From positions 386,392-450,391 of the forward strand of contig DEXV01000003.1 in assembly GCA_002364325.1 (NCBI GenBank): DNA of 64,000 nt, read 5' to 3'. Shown one piece after another: positions 1-8,696 of this stretch; the first letter of the stretch is position 1, and each line of letters opens with the position of its first letter. The notes under the pieces are model-generated. The model was not told the DNA's origin. It ran no database searches and worked only from the letters and a program-made list of their open reading frames with translations. The stretch is from Gillisia sp. UBA3175. GTDB lineage: Bacteria > Bacteroidota > Bacteroidia > Flavobacteriales > Flavobacteriaceae. The position numbers were made by a program, and so were the translations under genes.

Positions 1-755
1 CCGCCACCAAAGCCGCCTCCGCCGCCAAAACCTCCACCGGAGCTACTGCCGCCACCAAAGCCACCTCTTCCAAGGCTACTTAAAATAATAGCATCTAGTA
101 TGGTGCCTCCCATTCCGCCTCTGCTTCCTGGTCCTCCTTTATTATTTCGATTCTTTTTAGCAAGGGAGATCAAGAAAATCACGAAGATGATCCCCATTAT
201 AATTAGATTCATTGGAATTCCAGAAGGTTTACTATCTCTAACGGGAGAACCTTGAAAGGATCCATCTAACACCTGAAAAATTGCTGTGGTTCCATTGTCA
301 AGACCTCCATAAAAGTTTCCATTTTTAAATTCAGGAAGAATGATGTTTTCAATAATATCTTTGGTTGTAAAGTCGGTTAGGTATTCTTCAAGACCGTAAC
401 CTGTAGTGATCCAGATCTTTCTATCTGTTTTAGATAAAAGGATCAAAAGACCATTGTCCTCCTTTGCTTGGCCAATTCCCCATTCCTGAGCCCATTTGGG
501 CGCATAGAGTCCTATATATTCTCCATTAAGAGATTCTATAGTAGCAATAACAATTTGAGTTGAGGTGGTATCTGCGTAGCCTATTAATTTCTGTTCCAAC
601 AGTTGCTCCTCAGAAGGAGTAAGCATATCTGCAGAATCATAGATACTGGTCTCTTTGCTAGGTTTTGGAGGAACATCGAGTTGTGCCACCGCATCTAAAG
701 AAAAGGTAATTAAAAATAATAATGTAACTAGAATTGAAAGTTTGGAATTCAGCAT
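1..755 (-). CDS. TPM domain protein, Gly-rich tail (3' end cut by window)
   Basis: The gene enters from the left edge and reads leftwards from an ATG at 755, one base after the stop of the smaller TPM gene. The visible product starts with a signal peptide (about residues 1-24, ending AVAQ), followed by a TPM (YgcG-type) domain with the motifs YDSADML and DNGLLILLSKTDRKIWI, then a transmembrane segment (MNLIIMGIIFVIFLISLA) and a very glycine-rich tail (GGFGGGSSSGGGFGGG) that runs off the window. This is the classic layout of membrane-anchored TPM proteins, linked in other organisms to photosystem II repair or membrane and envelope maintenance; the exact role here is unknown. It is the last visible gene of a compact operon with LemA, with which TPM proteins are often paired. 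Only the C-terminal end is missing. Confidence 0.88.
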   Translation of the reverse strand, partial: MLNSKLSILVTLLFLITFSLDAVAQLDVPPKPSKETSIYDSADMLTPSEEQLLEQKLIGYADTTSTQIVIATIESLNGEYIGLYAPKWAQEWGIGQAKEDNGLLILLSKTDRKIWITTGYGLEEYLTDFTTKDIIENIILPEFKNGNFYGGLDNGTTAIFQVLDGSFQGSPVRDSKPSGIPMNLIIMGIIFVIFLISLAKKNRNNKGGPGSRGGMGGTILDAIILSSLGRGGFGGGSSSGGGFGGGGGFGG

Positions 756-1196
756 TTAACCTTTAGATATAGTATTGGGAAGTTCATTAACATTATCTTC
801 GCTCCAAGGAAAATGTTTTTGCAATTCTTTACCGGCGCTTAAAATACCATCTATAAGACCTTGCTTAAAATTTCCGGATTTAAACTGAGCAACAATTGCA
901 TCTTTAGTGCTTTCCCAGAAATCTGTTGGGACTACACTATTAATTCCGCTATCGCCGTAAATCACAAAATCGCGATCTTCTACAGCAACATAAATAAGTA
1001 CACCATTCTCTTCTTTGGTATTATCCATCTTTAGGAGATGAAAAACTTCCATGGAGCGATCGAATATATCTGCGGCTCCATGGGTTTTTTCAATATGTAC
1101 ACGGATCTCTCCGGAAGTAGATTTTTCTGCTTTACGTATTGCTTCAATTATTTCTTCTTCATCCTTTTTGGTCAGAAAATCTTCTACTTTACTCAT
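756..1196 (-). CDS. small soluble TPM domain protein
   Basis: A 146-residue protein consisting of little more than one TPM domain (about residues 8-130). It shares the ENGVLIYVAVEDRDFVIYGD core with its larger neighbour but has no signal peptide and no membrane segment, so it is probably cytoplasmic or held at the membrane by a partner. It lies 8 bases downstream of lemA and directly abuts the membrane-anchored TPM gene, so all three should be made from one mRNA. TPM domains are alpha/beta folds with reported phosphatase activity in plant homologues; no catalytic assignment is made here. The pair of one soluble and one membrane TPM protein beside LemA is common in Bacteroidota. Confidence 0.88.
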   Translation of the reverse strand: MSKVEDFLTKKDEEEIIEAIRKAEKSTSGEIRVHIEKTHGAADIFDRSMEVFHLLKMDNTKEENGVLIYVAVEDRDFVIYGDSGINSVVPTDFWESTKDAIVAQFKSGNFKQGLIDGILSAGKELQKHFPWSEDNVNELPNTISKG

Positions 1197-1204
1197 AACT
1201 AGAT

Positions 1205-1804
1205 CTATTTAAAATCGAATTCTACATCTGGTGCGTTCTCAGACCCAGCATCTGCTTCATATCTAACCATTTGATCGAATCCAAACCAACCAGCAAAAAT
1301 GGTATTTGGAAATTGACGCACATATTTGTTATATTCGGTAACGGAAGCGTTATAGCGATCTCTAGCAACATTTATCCTATTCTCTGTTCCCTCCAATTGT
1401 GACTGTAATTGTAGAAAATTCTGATTTGCTTTAAGATCTGGATATCTTTCTACTGTAACCAATAATCTTGATAATGCCGAAGAAACCCCGCTTTGTGCTT
1501 GTTGATATTGAGCCATTTGCTCTGGAGTAATATTTGTAGGATCTATAGTAACTTGTGTGGCTTTAGATCGTGCTTCAATAACATCTGTAAGGGTTCCTCT
1601 TTCAAAATCTGCAGCTCCTTCTACGGTTTTAACTAAATTTCCAATAAGATCATTTCTTCGTTGGTAAGAACTTTCTACATTAGACCAAGATTCTCTTGCA
1701 TCTTCTTGCTTTACAATTGCGGTGTTATTAAATCCCTTTAAACTGGTATATATAATGATACCTAAAACAACAATTATTATTACTGGTATAAGCCACTTTT
1801 TCAT
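1205..1804 (-). CDS. lemA: LemA family membrane protein
   Basis: A 199-residue protein with an N-terminal membrane anchor (about residues 4-22) followed by a long alpha-helical LemA domain. Family signatures include ESSYQRRNDLIGNLVKTVEG, the VIEARSKATQV helix and the closing FPNTIFAGWFGF segment. LemA proteins are small inner-membrane proteins of poorly known function, implicated in envelope stress or signalling, and often encoded beside TPM-domain proteins, as here. One base separates this gene from merR upstream, so it is part of the M23-merR-lemA-TPM-TPM operon. Length is normal for the family and nothing looks damaged. Confidence 0.95.
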   Translation of the reverse strand: MKKWLIPVIIIVVLGIIIYTSLKGFNNTAIVKQEDARESWSNVESSYQRRNDLIGNLVKTVEGAADFERGTLTDVIEARSKATQVTIDPTNITPEQMAQYQQAQSGVSSALSRLLVTVERYPDLKANQNFLQLQSQLEGTENRINVARDRYNASVTEYNKYVRQFPNTIFAGWFGFDQMVRYEADAGSENAPDVEFDFK

Positions 1805-1805
1805 A

Positions 1806-2135
1806 TTATAATTGATTTTTGATTTTGGTTAATTCTGATTTTATTGTTTGTAATTTTCGAATGATCTCAAAGTTAGTAAGTGTTTTCTTTTTCTCTTCCT
1901 TTAAATGAATTTTTGCGCCTTCTAAGGTAAAACCTCTTTCTTTAACAAGATGAAAGATAAGTTCAAGATTTTTAATATCCTGGGGGGTAAACAATCGATT
2001 TCCCTTAGCGTTCTTTTTAGGCTTTAAAGCATCAAATTCCTTTTCCCAAAATCTAATAAGTGAGGTGTTAACTCCAAAGGCATCGGCTACTTCACCAATT
2101 GCATAATATCTTTTTTCCGGTAGGTCTATATGCAT
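1806..2135 (-). CDS. MerR family transcriptional regulator
   Basis: A 109-residue protein with an N-terminal MerR-type winged helix-turn-helix (about residues 8-78; YAIGEVADAFGVNTSLIRFW, then the NRLFTPQDIKNL wing) and only a short helical tail. It lacks the long coiled coil and Cys-rich effector loop of metal-sensing MerR proteins, so the signal it responds to cannot be predicted. Its ATG overlaps the stop codon of the M23 peptidase gene (TAATG arrangement), implying translational coupling. Its place inside an envelope operon suggests it regulates cell-wall or envelope genes, possibly its own operon; that is inference. Confidence 0.9.
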   Translation of the reverse strand: MHIDLPEKRYYAIGEVADAFGVNTSLIRFWEKEFDALKPKKNAKGNRLFTPQDIKNLELIFHLVKERGFTLEGAKIHLKEEKKKTLTNFEIIRKLQTIKSELTKIKNQL

Positions 2136-3112
2136 TAATCCAGAGATTGGTTTTCTTGTTGTGCTTTTATCAAGATAAGATCGAATTCTTCCGGGGATAG
2201 ATTTCCATAGTAAAAGTTAATAGGGTTAATTCTATCTTCATTCCTAAATATCTCGTAATGCAAATGCGGTGCTTCAGATCTTCCTGTGCTTCCAACAAAT
2301 CCTATTACATCTCCACGCTTTACTTTTTGTCCCGCACGCACATTGTATTTAAATAAATGTCCATATAAACTAGTATAGCCGTAACCATGATTTATTCTAA
2401 TGTGATTTCCATATCCTGTAGATTTGTTATCTGCTCTATCAACACGACCATCACCTGTGGCATAAACAGGAGTGCCACGTGGTGCAGAGAAATCCATTCC
2501 ATAATGAAATTTTTTGACCTTCGTAAAAGGGTCATTTCTCCAGCCATATCCAGAAGCAATACGTTTTAAATTTTCATTTTTAACAGGCTGTATCGCCGGA
2601 ATTGAAGCTAATAATTTTTCCTTTTCTTCAGCAAGAATAGCAATCTCATCCAGAGATTTAGACTGTACTACAATTTGCTTGGTAAGTACGTCCATTCTTT
2701 TATTGGTCTCGGTGATCAACTTAGAATTTTCATAACCTTCCAGATTCCTATATCGGTTAATCCCTCCGAATCCTGCTCTTCGCTGTTCCTCCGGAATTGG
2801 ATTTGATTCAAAATACATTCTATATATATTATTGTCTCTATCTTCTACGTTGGCTAAAACATTTTCAATTTGGTCCATCTTCTTATTAAGAATATTATAT
2901 TGAAGCTGCATATTCTGCAATTCTCTTTTAAGGGCCAACTCCTTAGGAGTTTCTATCTGTGGAATATTAATATAGATCACTAATAAAATAAAACCAGCAA
3001 GAAAAGCTCCGGCCAATCCAAGTAAGACGATTCCAAATTTTCTACCACTTTTATGCTCTATTTTTTTATAGGCTAGTGTTTCACTATCGTAATAATATTT
3101 AACCTTCGACAT
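2135..3112 (-). CDS. M23 family peptidoglycan metallopeptidase
   Basis: A 325-residue membrane-anchored LytM/M23 endopeptidase. A cytoplasmic basic stretch precedes one transmembrane helix (about residues 28-50), then a coiled-coil region (about 58-170) and a C-terminal M23 domain (about 185-300). Zinc-ligand motifs are intact: HYGMDFSAPRGTPV (H and D) and HLHYE. The product should cut peptide cross-links of peptidoglycan from the periplasmic face, with the coiled coil setting position or partner contacts as in other membrane-bound M23 proteins. It is the first gene of the leftward operon with merR, lemA and two TPM genes, divergent from alaS across 131 bases. The ATG at 3112 is the first good start. 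Confidence 0.93.
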   Translation of the reverse strand: MSKVKYYYDSETLAYKKIEHKSGRKFGIVLLGLAGAFLAGFILLVIYINIPQIETPKELALKRELQNMQLQYNILNKKMDQIENVLANVEDRDNNIYRMYFESNPIPEEQRRAGFGGINRYRNLEGYENSKLITETNKRMDVLTKQIVVQSKSLDEIAILAEEKEKLLASIPAIQPVKNENLKRIASGYGWRNDPFTKVKKFHYGMDFSAPRGTPVYATGDGRVDRADNKSTGYGNHIRINHGYGYTSLYGHLFKYNVRAGQKVKRGDVIGFVGSTGRSEAPHLHYEIFRNEDRINPINFYYGNLSPEEFDLILIKAQQENQSLD

Positions 3113-3127
3113 AAATTAAAATTATGC

Positions 3128-3135
3128 TATTTTTG
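3128..3135 (+). promoter_or_regulatory. putative alaS promoter (-7 element)
   Basis: A full match to the Bacteroidota -7 consensus TAnnTTTG (TATTTTTG), reading towards alaS. No clear TTG is present at the usual -33 distance. It would give a leader of about 105 bases. Confidence 0.35.
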
Positions 3136-3182
3136 CGAGTATAAACCTTGCAAAAATCATGCAATAGGTATTGTGTAACGAA

Positions 3183-3190
3183 CAAAGATA
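3183..3190 (-). promoter_or_regulatory. putative promoter of the M23-merR-lemA-TPM operon (-7 element)
   Basis: On the minus strand this reads TATCTTTG, a full match to TAnnTTTG, about 70 bases upstream of the M23 start codon. The -33 region is not convincing. Confidence 0.4.
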
Positions 3191-3243
3191 AAAATTGTTT
3201 TCACACCTTCATAATTAATTAATTATTTGACTTTTTTCAGCAT

Positions 3244-5859
3244 ATGAAATCTCAAGAGATACGCTTAAAATACTTAGAATTCTTTAAATCTAAATCCCAC
3301 GAAATTGTTGCATCTGCTCCAATGGTTATTAAGGACGATCCCACCTTAATGTTCACCAATGCAGGAATGAACCAATTTAAGGAATATTTTTTAGGTAATA
3401 CGGTTCCTAAACATTCAAGAGTGACTGATACCCAGAAATGTTTAAGAGTTAGTGGTAAGCATAATGATCTAGAGGAAGTGGGGATGGATACCTATCACCA
3501 TACTATGTTCGAGATGCTAGGAAACTGGAGTTTTGGTGACTATTTTAAGAAAGAAGCAATTCATTGGGCTTGGGAATTACTCACCGAAGTGTTTAAAGTG
3601 AATAAAGAACTTTTATATGTTTCTGTTTTTGAAGGCAGTACAGATAGTGATAATCTTGGATTGGACCAAGAAGCATTGGACCTTTGGAAGGAAATTGTGC
3701 CAGAAGATCGAATTATCTATGGAAATAAAAAAGATAATTTCTGGGAAATGGGAGATCAAGGACCCTGCGGACCGTGTTCTGAAATTCACGTAGATCTTAG
3801 AACTGAAGAAGAGAAAGCAGCTATTCCAGGAAGAGATCTTGTAAATGCAGATCATCCTCAAGTAGTAGAGATCTGGAATCTGGTTTTTATGGAATTTAAC
3901 CGAAAAGTAGATGGTTCTCTGGAAAAACTCCCGGCACAACATGTGGATACAGGAATGGGTTTTGAGCGCCTATGTATGGCGCTTCAGGGTAAGAAATCCA
4001 ACTACGATACCGATGTTTTTACGCCTATTATTGAAAGTATAGAGAATGTTACTAAAACCACTTATGGAAAGTCTGAGAAAACAGATATCGCCATACGTGT
4101 GATCGCAGATCATTTGAGAGCAGTTTCATTTTCTATTGCAGACGGTCAATTACCTAGTAATACTGGAGCTGGATATGTAATAAGACGAATTTTAAGAAGA
4201 GCCATTCGTTATGGATTTACTTTTTTAGATACCAAAGAGCCTTTTATTTACAAACTTGTAAGTACGCTAAGCGCTCAAATGGGGGAAGCTTTTCCGGAGT
4301 TGAAATCTCAGAAAGGCCTTATAGAAAATGTGATTAGAGAAGAGGAGCAATCCTTTCTAAGAACATTAGATCAAGGATTGTTATTATTAGAGAAAATAAT
4401 TTCCGAAACTAAAAGCAAAATGGTTTCCGGTAAGAAGGCATTTGAGTTATTCGATACTTTTGGATTTCCTATAGATCTTACTGCTCTAATTCTAAGAGAA
4501 AGGGGCTTCAGTTTAAACGAAGAAGAATTTAATGCAGAACTTCAGCAACAAAAAGATAGATCTAGAGCGGCATCTGTAATTACTGCAGGAGATTGGATAG
4601 TTTTAGGACAAGAAGATCAAGAAACTTTTGTTGGGTATGATAGATTAGAAAGTGATGTTAAAATTACTCGTTACAGAAAAGTAGAAAGTAAAAAACAAGG
4701 AGAATTATACCAAGTTGTTTTTAATAAGACGCCTTTTTATCCAGAAGGTGGTGGACAAGTTGGGGATAAAGGAACCTTACTTTCTTTAGATGCTGAAAGA
4801 ATTCAGGTGTTAGATACAAAAAAGGAAAATAACCTTATAATCCATTTCACCAAACAAATACCAAAGGATATTACCGCTGTTTTAATGGCGAAAGTTGATA
4901 AAACAAACAGGCAAAGAACCGAAGCTAATCATACAGCTACCCATTTGTTGCATCAAGCCCTAAGACATGTTTTAGGGAGGCACGTAGAGCAAAAAGGTTC
5001 TATGGTGAATCAGGATCATCTAAGATTCGATTTTTCACACTTTAGCAAATTAACTTCGGAGGAACTTCAGAAAGTAGAAAATTTTGTGAATGCTAGAATA
5101 CAAGAACAAATTTCTTTATTTGAGCAGCGAAATCTTACTTACGCCGAAGCTTTAGAGCAAGGAGCTATTGCATTATTTGGAGAGAAGTATGGAGATTCTG
5201 TAAGAGCTATACAATTTGGTAATTCGATAGAATTATGTGGTGGAACCCACACCAAAAATACTGCAGAGATATGGTATTTTAAGATATCTTCTGAAGGTGC
5301 TGTGGCTGCTGGAATACGAAGGATTGAAGCTATAACTGGTGATGCAGTGAAATCTTATTTTACAGAACAGGCAGAAGTACTGAATGAAATTTCAGTAGAA
5401 TTGAAGAATTCTAATAATCCGCTTAAAGCCATTCAAAACCTTCAAGAAGAAAATGCCAACTTGAAGAAACAACTTGACCAGTTATTAAGAGATAAAGCTA
5501 AAAACTTGAAAGTTGAACTTCTGGATGAATTAACCACAATTAATGGAATTTCATTTTTAGCAAAAAAGATAGATCTAGATGCTGGAGGTATAAAGGACCT
5601 GGCTTTTCAAATAGGAGAGAATCTTGAAAATTTATTTTTATTATTAGCATCAGAGCAAGACGGTAAAGCTTTTTTATCTTGTTATATCTCTAAGGAATTG
5701 GTAAGCGCTAAAAACTTAGACGCAGGCAAAGTAGTGAGAGAATTGGGGAAATATATCCAGGGTGGAGGAGGAGGTCAGCCTTTCTTTGCAACCGCTGGAG
5801 GAAAGAATCCTGGAGGTATATCGGAAGCCATAGAAAAAGCAAAAGAGTATATTCAATAA
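3244..5859 (+). CDS. alaS: alanine--tRNA ligase
   Basis: An 871-residue, full-length AlaRS that charges tRNA-Ala with alanine in the cytoplasm. In order it has the class II catalytic domain with motif 1 ([15 protein letters not shown], about residues 36-50), the tRNA-recognition region, the editing domain carrying the zinc motifs HTATHLLH and CGGTH, and the C-terminal DHHA1/C-Ala region ending in the glycine-rich [14 protein letters not shown]. All key motifs are present, so the enzyme should both charge and proofread. It is divergent from the M23 operon and followed 29 bases later by a GSCFA gene, probably on the same transcript. Confidence 0.98.
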   Translation: MKSQEIRLKYLEFFKSKSHEIVASAPMVIKDDPTLMFTNAGMNQFKEYFLGNTVPKHSRVTDTQKCLRVSGKHNDLEEVGMDTYHHTMFEMLGNWSFGDYFKKEAIHWAWELLTEVFKVNKELLYVSVFEGSTDSDNLGLDQEALDLWKEIVPEDRIIYGNKKDNFWEMGDQGPCGPCSEIHVDLRTEEEKAAIPGRDLVNADHPQVVEIWNLVFMEFNRKVDGSLEKLPAQHVDTGMGFERLCMALQGKKSNYDTDVFTPIIESIENVTKTTYGKSEKTDIAIRVIADHLRAVSFSIADGQLPSNTGAGYVIRRILRRAIRYGFTFLDTKEPFIYKLVSTLSAQMGEAFPELKSQKGLIENVIREEEQSFLRTLDQGLLLLEKIISETKSKMVSGKKAFELFDTFGFPIDLTALILRERGFSLNEEEFNAELQQQKDRSRAASVITAGDWIVLGQEDQETFVGYDRLESDVKITRYRKVESKKQGELYQVVFNKTPFYPEGGGQVGDKGTLLSLDAERIQVLDTKKENNLIIHFTKQIPKDITAVLMAKVDKTNRQRTEANHTATHLLHQALRHVLGRHVEQKGSMVNQDHLRFDFSHFSKLTSEELQKVENFVNARIQEQISLFEQRNLTYAEALEQGAIALFGEKYGDSVRAIQFGNSIELCGGTHTKNTAEIWYFKISSEGAVAAGIRRIEAITGDAVKSYFTEQAEVLNEISVELKNSNNPLKAIQNLQEENANLKKQLDQLLRDKAKNLKVELLDELTTINGISFLAKKIDLDAGGIKDLAFQIGENLENLFLLLASEQDGKAFLSCYISKELVSAKNLDAGKVVRELGKYIQGGGGGQPFFATAGGKNPGGISEAIEKAKEYIQ

Positions 5860-5888
5860 CAGTGTGTTTAGGCACAGATTCCTGAATT

Positions 5889-6851
5889 ATGAAATTTACC
5901 ACATCTGTACCCATTATAGAACAAGAACCTAAAATAGATCACCATTCAAAGATCTTATTATTAGGTTCTTGTTTTGTAGAGAATATTGGTGAGAAGTTGG
6001 AGAGATATCAATTTGAAACCTTAATAAACCCATTTGGAATTTTCTATCACCCAAAGGCTATTGAGGGTTTCATAGAGAAAGTCTCAAATAACTATGTATA
6101 CACAGAGGAGGATATATTTTTCGATAATGAACAATGGCATTGTTTTGATGCGCACTCTCGCTTAAATAGTTCTAGCCAAGAAGAATTATTGATTAAATTG
6201 AATTCTGGATTAGAAGAAACTCGTGTTTTTCTAAAAAAAACCACCCATATTGTCCTCACTTTTGGTTCTTCATGGTATTATAATTTCATAAATTCTAATA
6301 AATCTGTAGCAAATTGTCATAAAGTTTCCCAAAAAAACTTTCAGAAAAAAATATTTTCTACTCAGGAAATCGCCGAAGTTTTCAACAATATAACTTCAAT
6401 GTTATTAACAACGAATAGTTCATTAAAAGTGATATTTACCGTTTCACCTGTACGGCATCTAAGAGATGGATTTATAGAAAATCAACAAAGTAAAGCTCAT
6501 TTGATTACGAGTATTCATGAGTTTCTTGATAGTCAAAATAGAGATGGTAAAAGCACCTACTATTACTTTCCAGCTTACGAGATCATGTTGGATGAATTAA
6601 GAGATTATAGGTTCTATTCTGATGATATGTTACACCCTAATAAAATAGCTGTAGATTATATTTGGTCTAGGTTTATAGAGGCTTGGGTGTCCAAAAATTC
6701 TTTTATCTTATTTAAAGATATAGACGTAATCCATAACGGATTAGCCCATCGGGCCTTCAACGAAAATTCAGAAAAGTATCAATTATTTTTAACGGATTTA
6801 AAGAAAAAAATTGAGCTGGTCAAAGCTAAAATCCCTGCAGCGAGGTTTTAG
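5889..6851 (+). CDS. GSCFA domain protein (SGNH-hydrolase-like)
   Basis: A 320-residue cytosolic protein of the GSCFA family, named after the motif seen here as GSCFVENIG (residues 26-34). The family is related to SGNH/GDSL hydrolases: Ser27 sits where the nucleophile is expected, and a C-terminal DDMLHPN motif (about residue 255) fits the Asp-x-x-His block. LINPFGIFYHP is another family signature. Substrate and biological role are unknown. It follows alaS by 29 bases, so co-transcription is likely. No signal peptide is visible. Confidence 0.88.
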   Translation: MKFTTSVPIIEQEPKIDHHSKILLLGSCFVENIGEKLERYQFETLINPFGIFYHPKAIEGFIEKVSNNYVYTEEDIFFDNEQWHCFDAHSRLNSSSQEELLIKLNSGLEETRVFLKKTTHIVLTFGSSWYYNFINSNKSVANCHKVSQKNFQKKIFSTQEIAEVFNNITSMLLTTNSSLKVIFTVSPVRHLRDGFIENQQSKAHLITSIHEFLDSQNRDGKSTYYYFPAYEIMLDELRDYRFYSDDMLHPNKIAVDYIWSRFIEAWVSKNSFILFKDIDVIHNGLAHRAFNENSEKYQLFLTDLKKKIELVKAKIPAARF

Positions 6852-7002
6852 ATTTTCCCCTTTTATAGAATGTAATAGGTTGTAAACATTTCTTAAGAAT
6901 TAGTGTATATCCAAGATAAAAATTTGTTAATAACTTTGTTATAATTTATGCGCTAAAAGCTTGACTGGCAAAAATTTACATCAAAATATATTTTATTGAT
7001 GC

Positions 7003-7032
7003 TTGTTTGGTACTAGAATTTTTGTATTTTTA
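7003..7032 (+). promoter_or_regulatory. putative promoter of the candidate RNA at about 7037-7169
   Basis: TTG at 7003-7005, 19 bases, then TATTTTTA at 7025-7032, one mismatch from TAnnTTTG. The spacing fits flavobacterial promoters (about 17-23). Using the SRP RNA promoter in this window as a ruler, transcription would start near 7037. Confidence 0.4.
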
Positions 7033-7036
7033 ATTA

Positions 7037-7169
7037 TTCTTAAAAGCAAAATTAGATAGAACGAAAGTGAAATTTGATTCTAATTTAAGAATAAGTTTCT
7101 AAAATTTGTTGGGGTAGATTTTAGAATTATTAGCTAATGGACGGGTGGGGCCGTCCATTAGTTTTTTTT
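7037..7169 (+). ncRNA. candidate small RNA or attenuator leader
   Basis: The 387 bases between the GSCFA gene and the DUF4230 start hold no credible reading frame but do hold ordered RNA structure. Three hairpins follow a putative promoter: AATTAGA (7050-7056) with TCTAATT (7079-7085); TTCTAAAAT (about 7098-7106) with ATTTTAGAA (about 7118-7126); and a perfect 11-bp stem at 7134-7161 followed by eight T residues. The unit is about 130 nt. It could be a stand-alone sRNA or a leader that attenuates the DUF4230 gene 70 bases further on. I do not recognise it as a known family; it does not close its 5' and 3' ends as 6S RNA does. Confidence 0.45.
7134..7168 (+). terminator. strong intrinsic terminator
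   Basis: CTAATGGACGG and CCGTCCATTAG form a perfect 11-bp stem around a GTGGGG loop, followed immediately by a run of T. This is the strongest plus-strand terminator in the window, yet no protein gene ends just before it. Confidence 0.85.
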
Positions 7170-7238
7170 ATGCCTTTCCGTTTTATTTCTTCCATACAGC
7201 TTTTAAACATATTTGTATCTTTATCCAAAATTATTGGT

Positions 7239-7853
7239 ATGAGGAAAGTTTTACTTTTGATAGTTATTGTGATCATTGGATTTATTGCGTATCAATATTA
7301 TGATAACCAACAAAAAGATCGAGACATGCTAATTGAAAGCACAGGGTTGATTGAAAAACAGATAAAGAATGTTGGAAAATTAGTGGTGACAGAAGGTAAT
7401 TTTGCGCAAGTGTTCTCTTATAAAGATTCCAAAAAATATTATATAGATGTACTATCTGCCAGAAAGAAGGCATTGATTATTGTAAATGCAGATGTTACAA
7501 TTGCTTACGATCTTAGTAAGTTAAAAACAGAAGTAGATCCTAAAACCAAAACTGTTACTATTACTTTTATTCCGGAAGAGGAAATCTCTATAAATCCAAA
7601 TATTCAATATTACGATGTAACTCAGGATTATTTAAATCAGTTCGATGCAGAAGATTATAATAGCATTCAGAAGCGAATTCAGAAGTCTTTACGAGAGAAA
7701 ATAGAAAAGTCACCTCTTAAGGCTAATGCTAAGAATAGATTGGTTAGCGAGCTTCAGAAGATCTATATTTTAACAAACACCATGGGCTGGAAATTAGAAT
7801 ATAATGGAAACACCATAGAAAGCTCCGATGCGATGGAATCTATTAAATTATAA
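7239..7853 (+). CDS. DUF4230 domain protein
   Basis: A 204-residue protein with an N-terminal hydrophobic anchor or uncleaved signal (VLLLIVIVIIGFIAYQYY) followed by a DUF4230 domain typical of Bacteroidota and Firmicutes proteins (VGKLVVTEGNFAQVFSYKDS, then a beta-rich middle and a helical C-terminus). Function is unknown; the layout suggests a membrane-anchored protein facing the periplasm. The frame stays open back to 7137, but that extension would translate the terminator hairpin, so the ATG at 7239 is chosen. It converges with the lipoprotein gene at 7862, with 8 bases between the stops. Confidence 0.82.
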   Translation: MRKVLLLIVIVIIGFIAYQYYDNQQKDRDMLIESTGLIEKQIKNVGKLVVTEGNFAQVFSYKDSKKYYIDVLSARKKALIIVNADVTIAYDLSKLKTEVDPKTKTVTITFIPEEEISINPNIQYYDVTQDYLNQFDAEDYNSIQKRIQKSLREKIEKSPLKANAKNRLVSELQKIYILTNTMGWKLEYNGNTIESSDAMESIKL

Positions 7854-7861
7854 GTTACAGA

Positions 7862-8482
7862 TTATTTTAAGGTAACTGTATTCTCTTTTTTGGTATATGT
7901 TGCTTTTTGCTTTAATCTTGAACCGCTTTTATTGGTAAAAACCATCTTTTCATCTTTGATGGTATCTGGAGCGTTCATAGATTCCATTCCCATTGTACTT
8001 ACCGGTGCATCCCATACAATTTTCCAGTTTCCATCTATTTTTTCCCAAAGCACTACATAGTTGCCTTCATCTGTAAATGCGGGCATTTGAGCGGTTTCGT
8101 TTGGACTGAAATCTAATTTGAAAGTTCCTCGTTCCACCGCCATTTCTCCACATACTTTTACTTCCTTGGTTTGGATATTAAAATCCCAAACTCCTTGAGC
8201 TAAATTTTCTCTCCAATCGCTTTTAAATTGCCTTATTCCTTCTATAGGTGTTTGATTTGGTGGCATTTGGATAATATTATCGGCAAAAATGGAACTAAGA
8301 GAATCTACAAGTCCTTGTTTGGTCCAAGTTTCGATTTGCTTGTTTTTAGATTCTATTATTTGTCGAACTTCTGTAGGATCTTCTGCTTTAACTAGATCCA
8401 CTTCTTCACTATTCTCTTTACAACTAAAGGCTGTTAAAAGCGATAAGCCTAAAAAGGTGCTAACAATCATCGAATTTTTCAT
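7862..8482 (-). CDS. NTF2-like (DUF4440/SnoaL-type) lipoprotein
   Basis: A 206-residue lipoprotein. The signal peptide ends in a lipobox with Cys21 (LLTAFSC), and the mature N-terminus continues KENSEE, acidic like surface-export signals of Bacteroidota lipoproteins. The body (about 35-155) is an NTF2/SnoaL-like cone fold: a helical start (EVRQIIESKNKQIETW), then strands with FADNIIQMPPN, VERGTFKLDF and NYVVLWEKIDGNWKIVWD. Such domains serve as small-molecule pockets or enzymes; no catalytic set can be assigned. It is transcribed on its own, with AT-rich direct repeats upstream at 8587-8622. Confidence 0.8.
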   Translation of the reverse strand: MKNSMIVSTFLGLSLLTAFSCKENSEEVDLVKAEDPTEVRQIIESKNKQIETWTKQGLVDSLSSIFADNIIQMPPNQTPIEGIRQFKSDWRENLAQGVWDFNIQTKEVKVCGEMAVERGTFKLDFSPNETAQMPAFTDEGNYVVLWEKIDGNWKIVWDAPVSTMGMESMNAPDTIKDEKMVFTNKSGSRLKQKATYTKKENTVTLK

Positions 8483-8586
8483 GATCTGTTACTATTACGA
8501 ATTAATAAAAATTTCGGGGTATGTATATAGGGAAGGGGGATGCGTATTAGATATCTAGATATTGCAATACTATAAAATTAAGAATT

Positions 8587-8622
8587 ATTTTGAATTAAAA
8601 TTCAAATATTTTGAATTAAAAT
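8587..8622. repeat. pair of 15-bp direct repeats upstream of the NTF2-like lipoprotein gene
   Basis: ATTTTGAATTAAAAT occurs at 8587-8601 and again at 8608-8622, a period of 21 bases (two helical turns), with TTCAAAT between them creating inverted symmetry. The position is about 105-140 bases upstream of the lipoprotein start codon. Confidence 0.6.
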
Positions 8623-8623
8623 A

Positions 8624-8676
8624 AAAAATCCTCATTTAAAGAAATTTCCATCTTTATGGAAACCTTAAAATGAGGA
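8624..8676 (-). terminator. intrinsic terminator of the aromatic amino acid hydroxylase gene
   Basis: On the minus strand TCCTCATTTTAA (8676-8665) pairs with TTTAAATGAGGA (8640-8629), enclosing a second hairpin (ATGGAAA/TTTCCAT), and is followed by TTTTTT. It lies 20 bases after the hydroxylase stop codon. Confidence 0.75.
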
Positions 8677-8696
8677 CTAAGATTTAATGGGTTTAC

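Noticed and set aside
6931..6938. TAACTTTG as another plus-strand promoter after the GSCFA gene
   Set aside because: Matches the -7 consensus but has no TTG at 17-23 bases upstream and is farther from the RNA-like structure than the chosen site.
7037..7169. 6S RNA
   Set aside because: The ends do not pair into one long hairpin with a central bubble; instead there are three separate stems.
7137..7238. N-terminal extension of the DUF4230 protein
   Set aside because: Would translate the terminator hairpin and place the hydrophobic anchor inside the protein.
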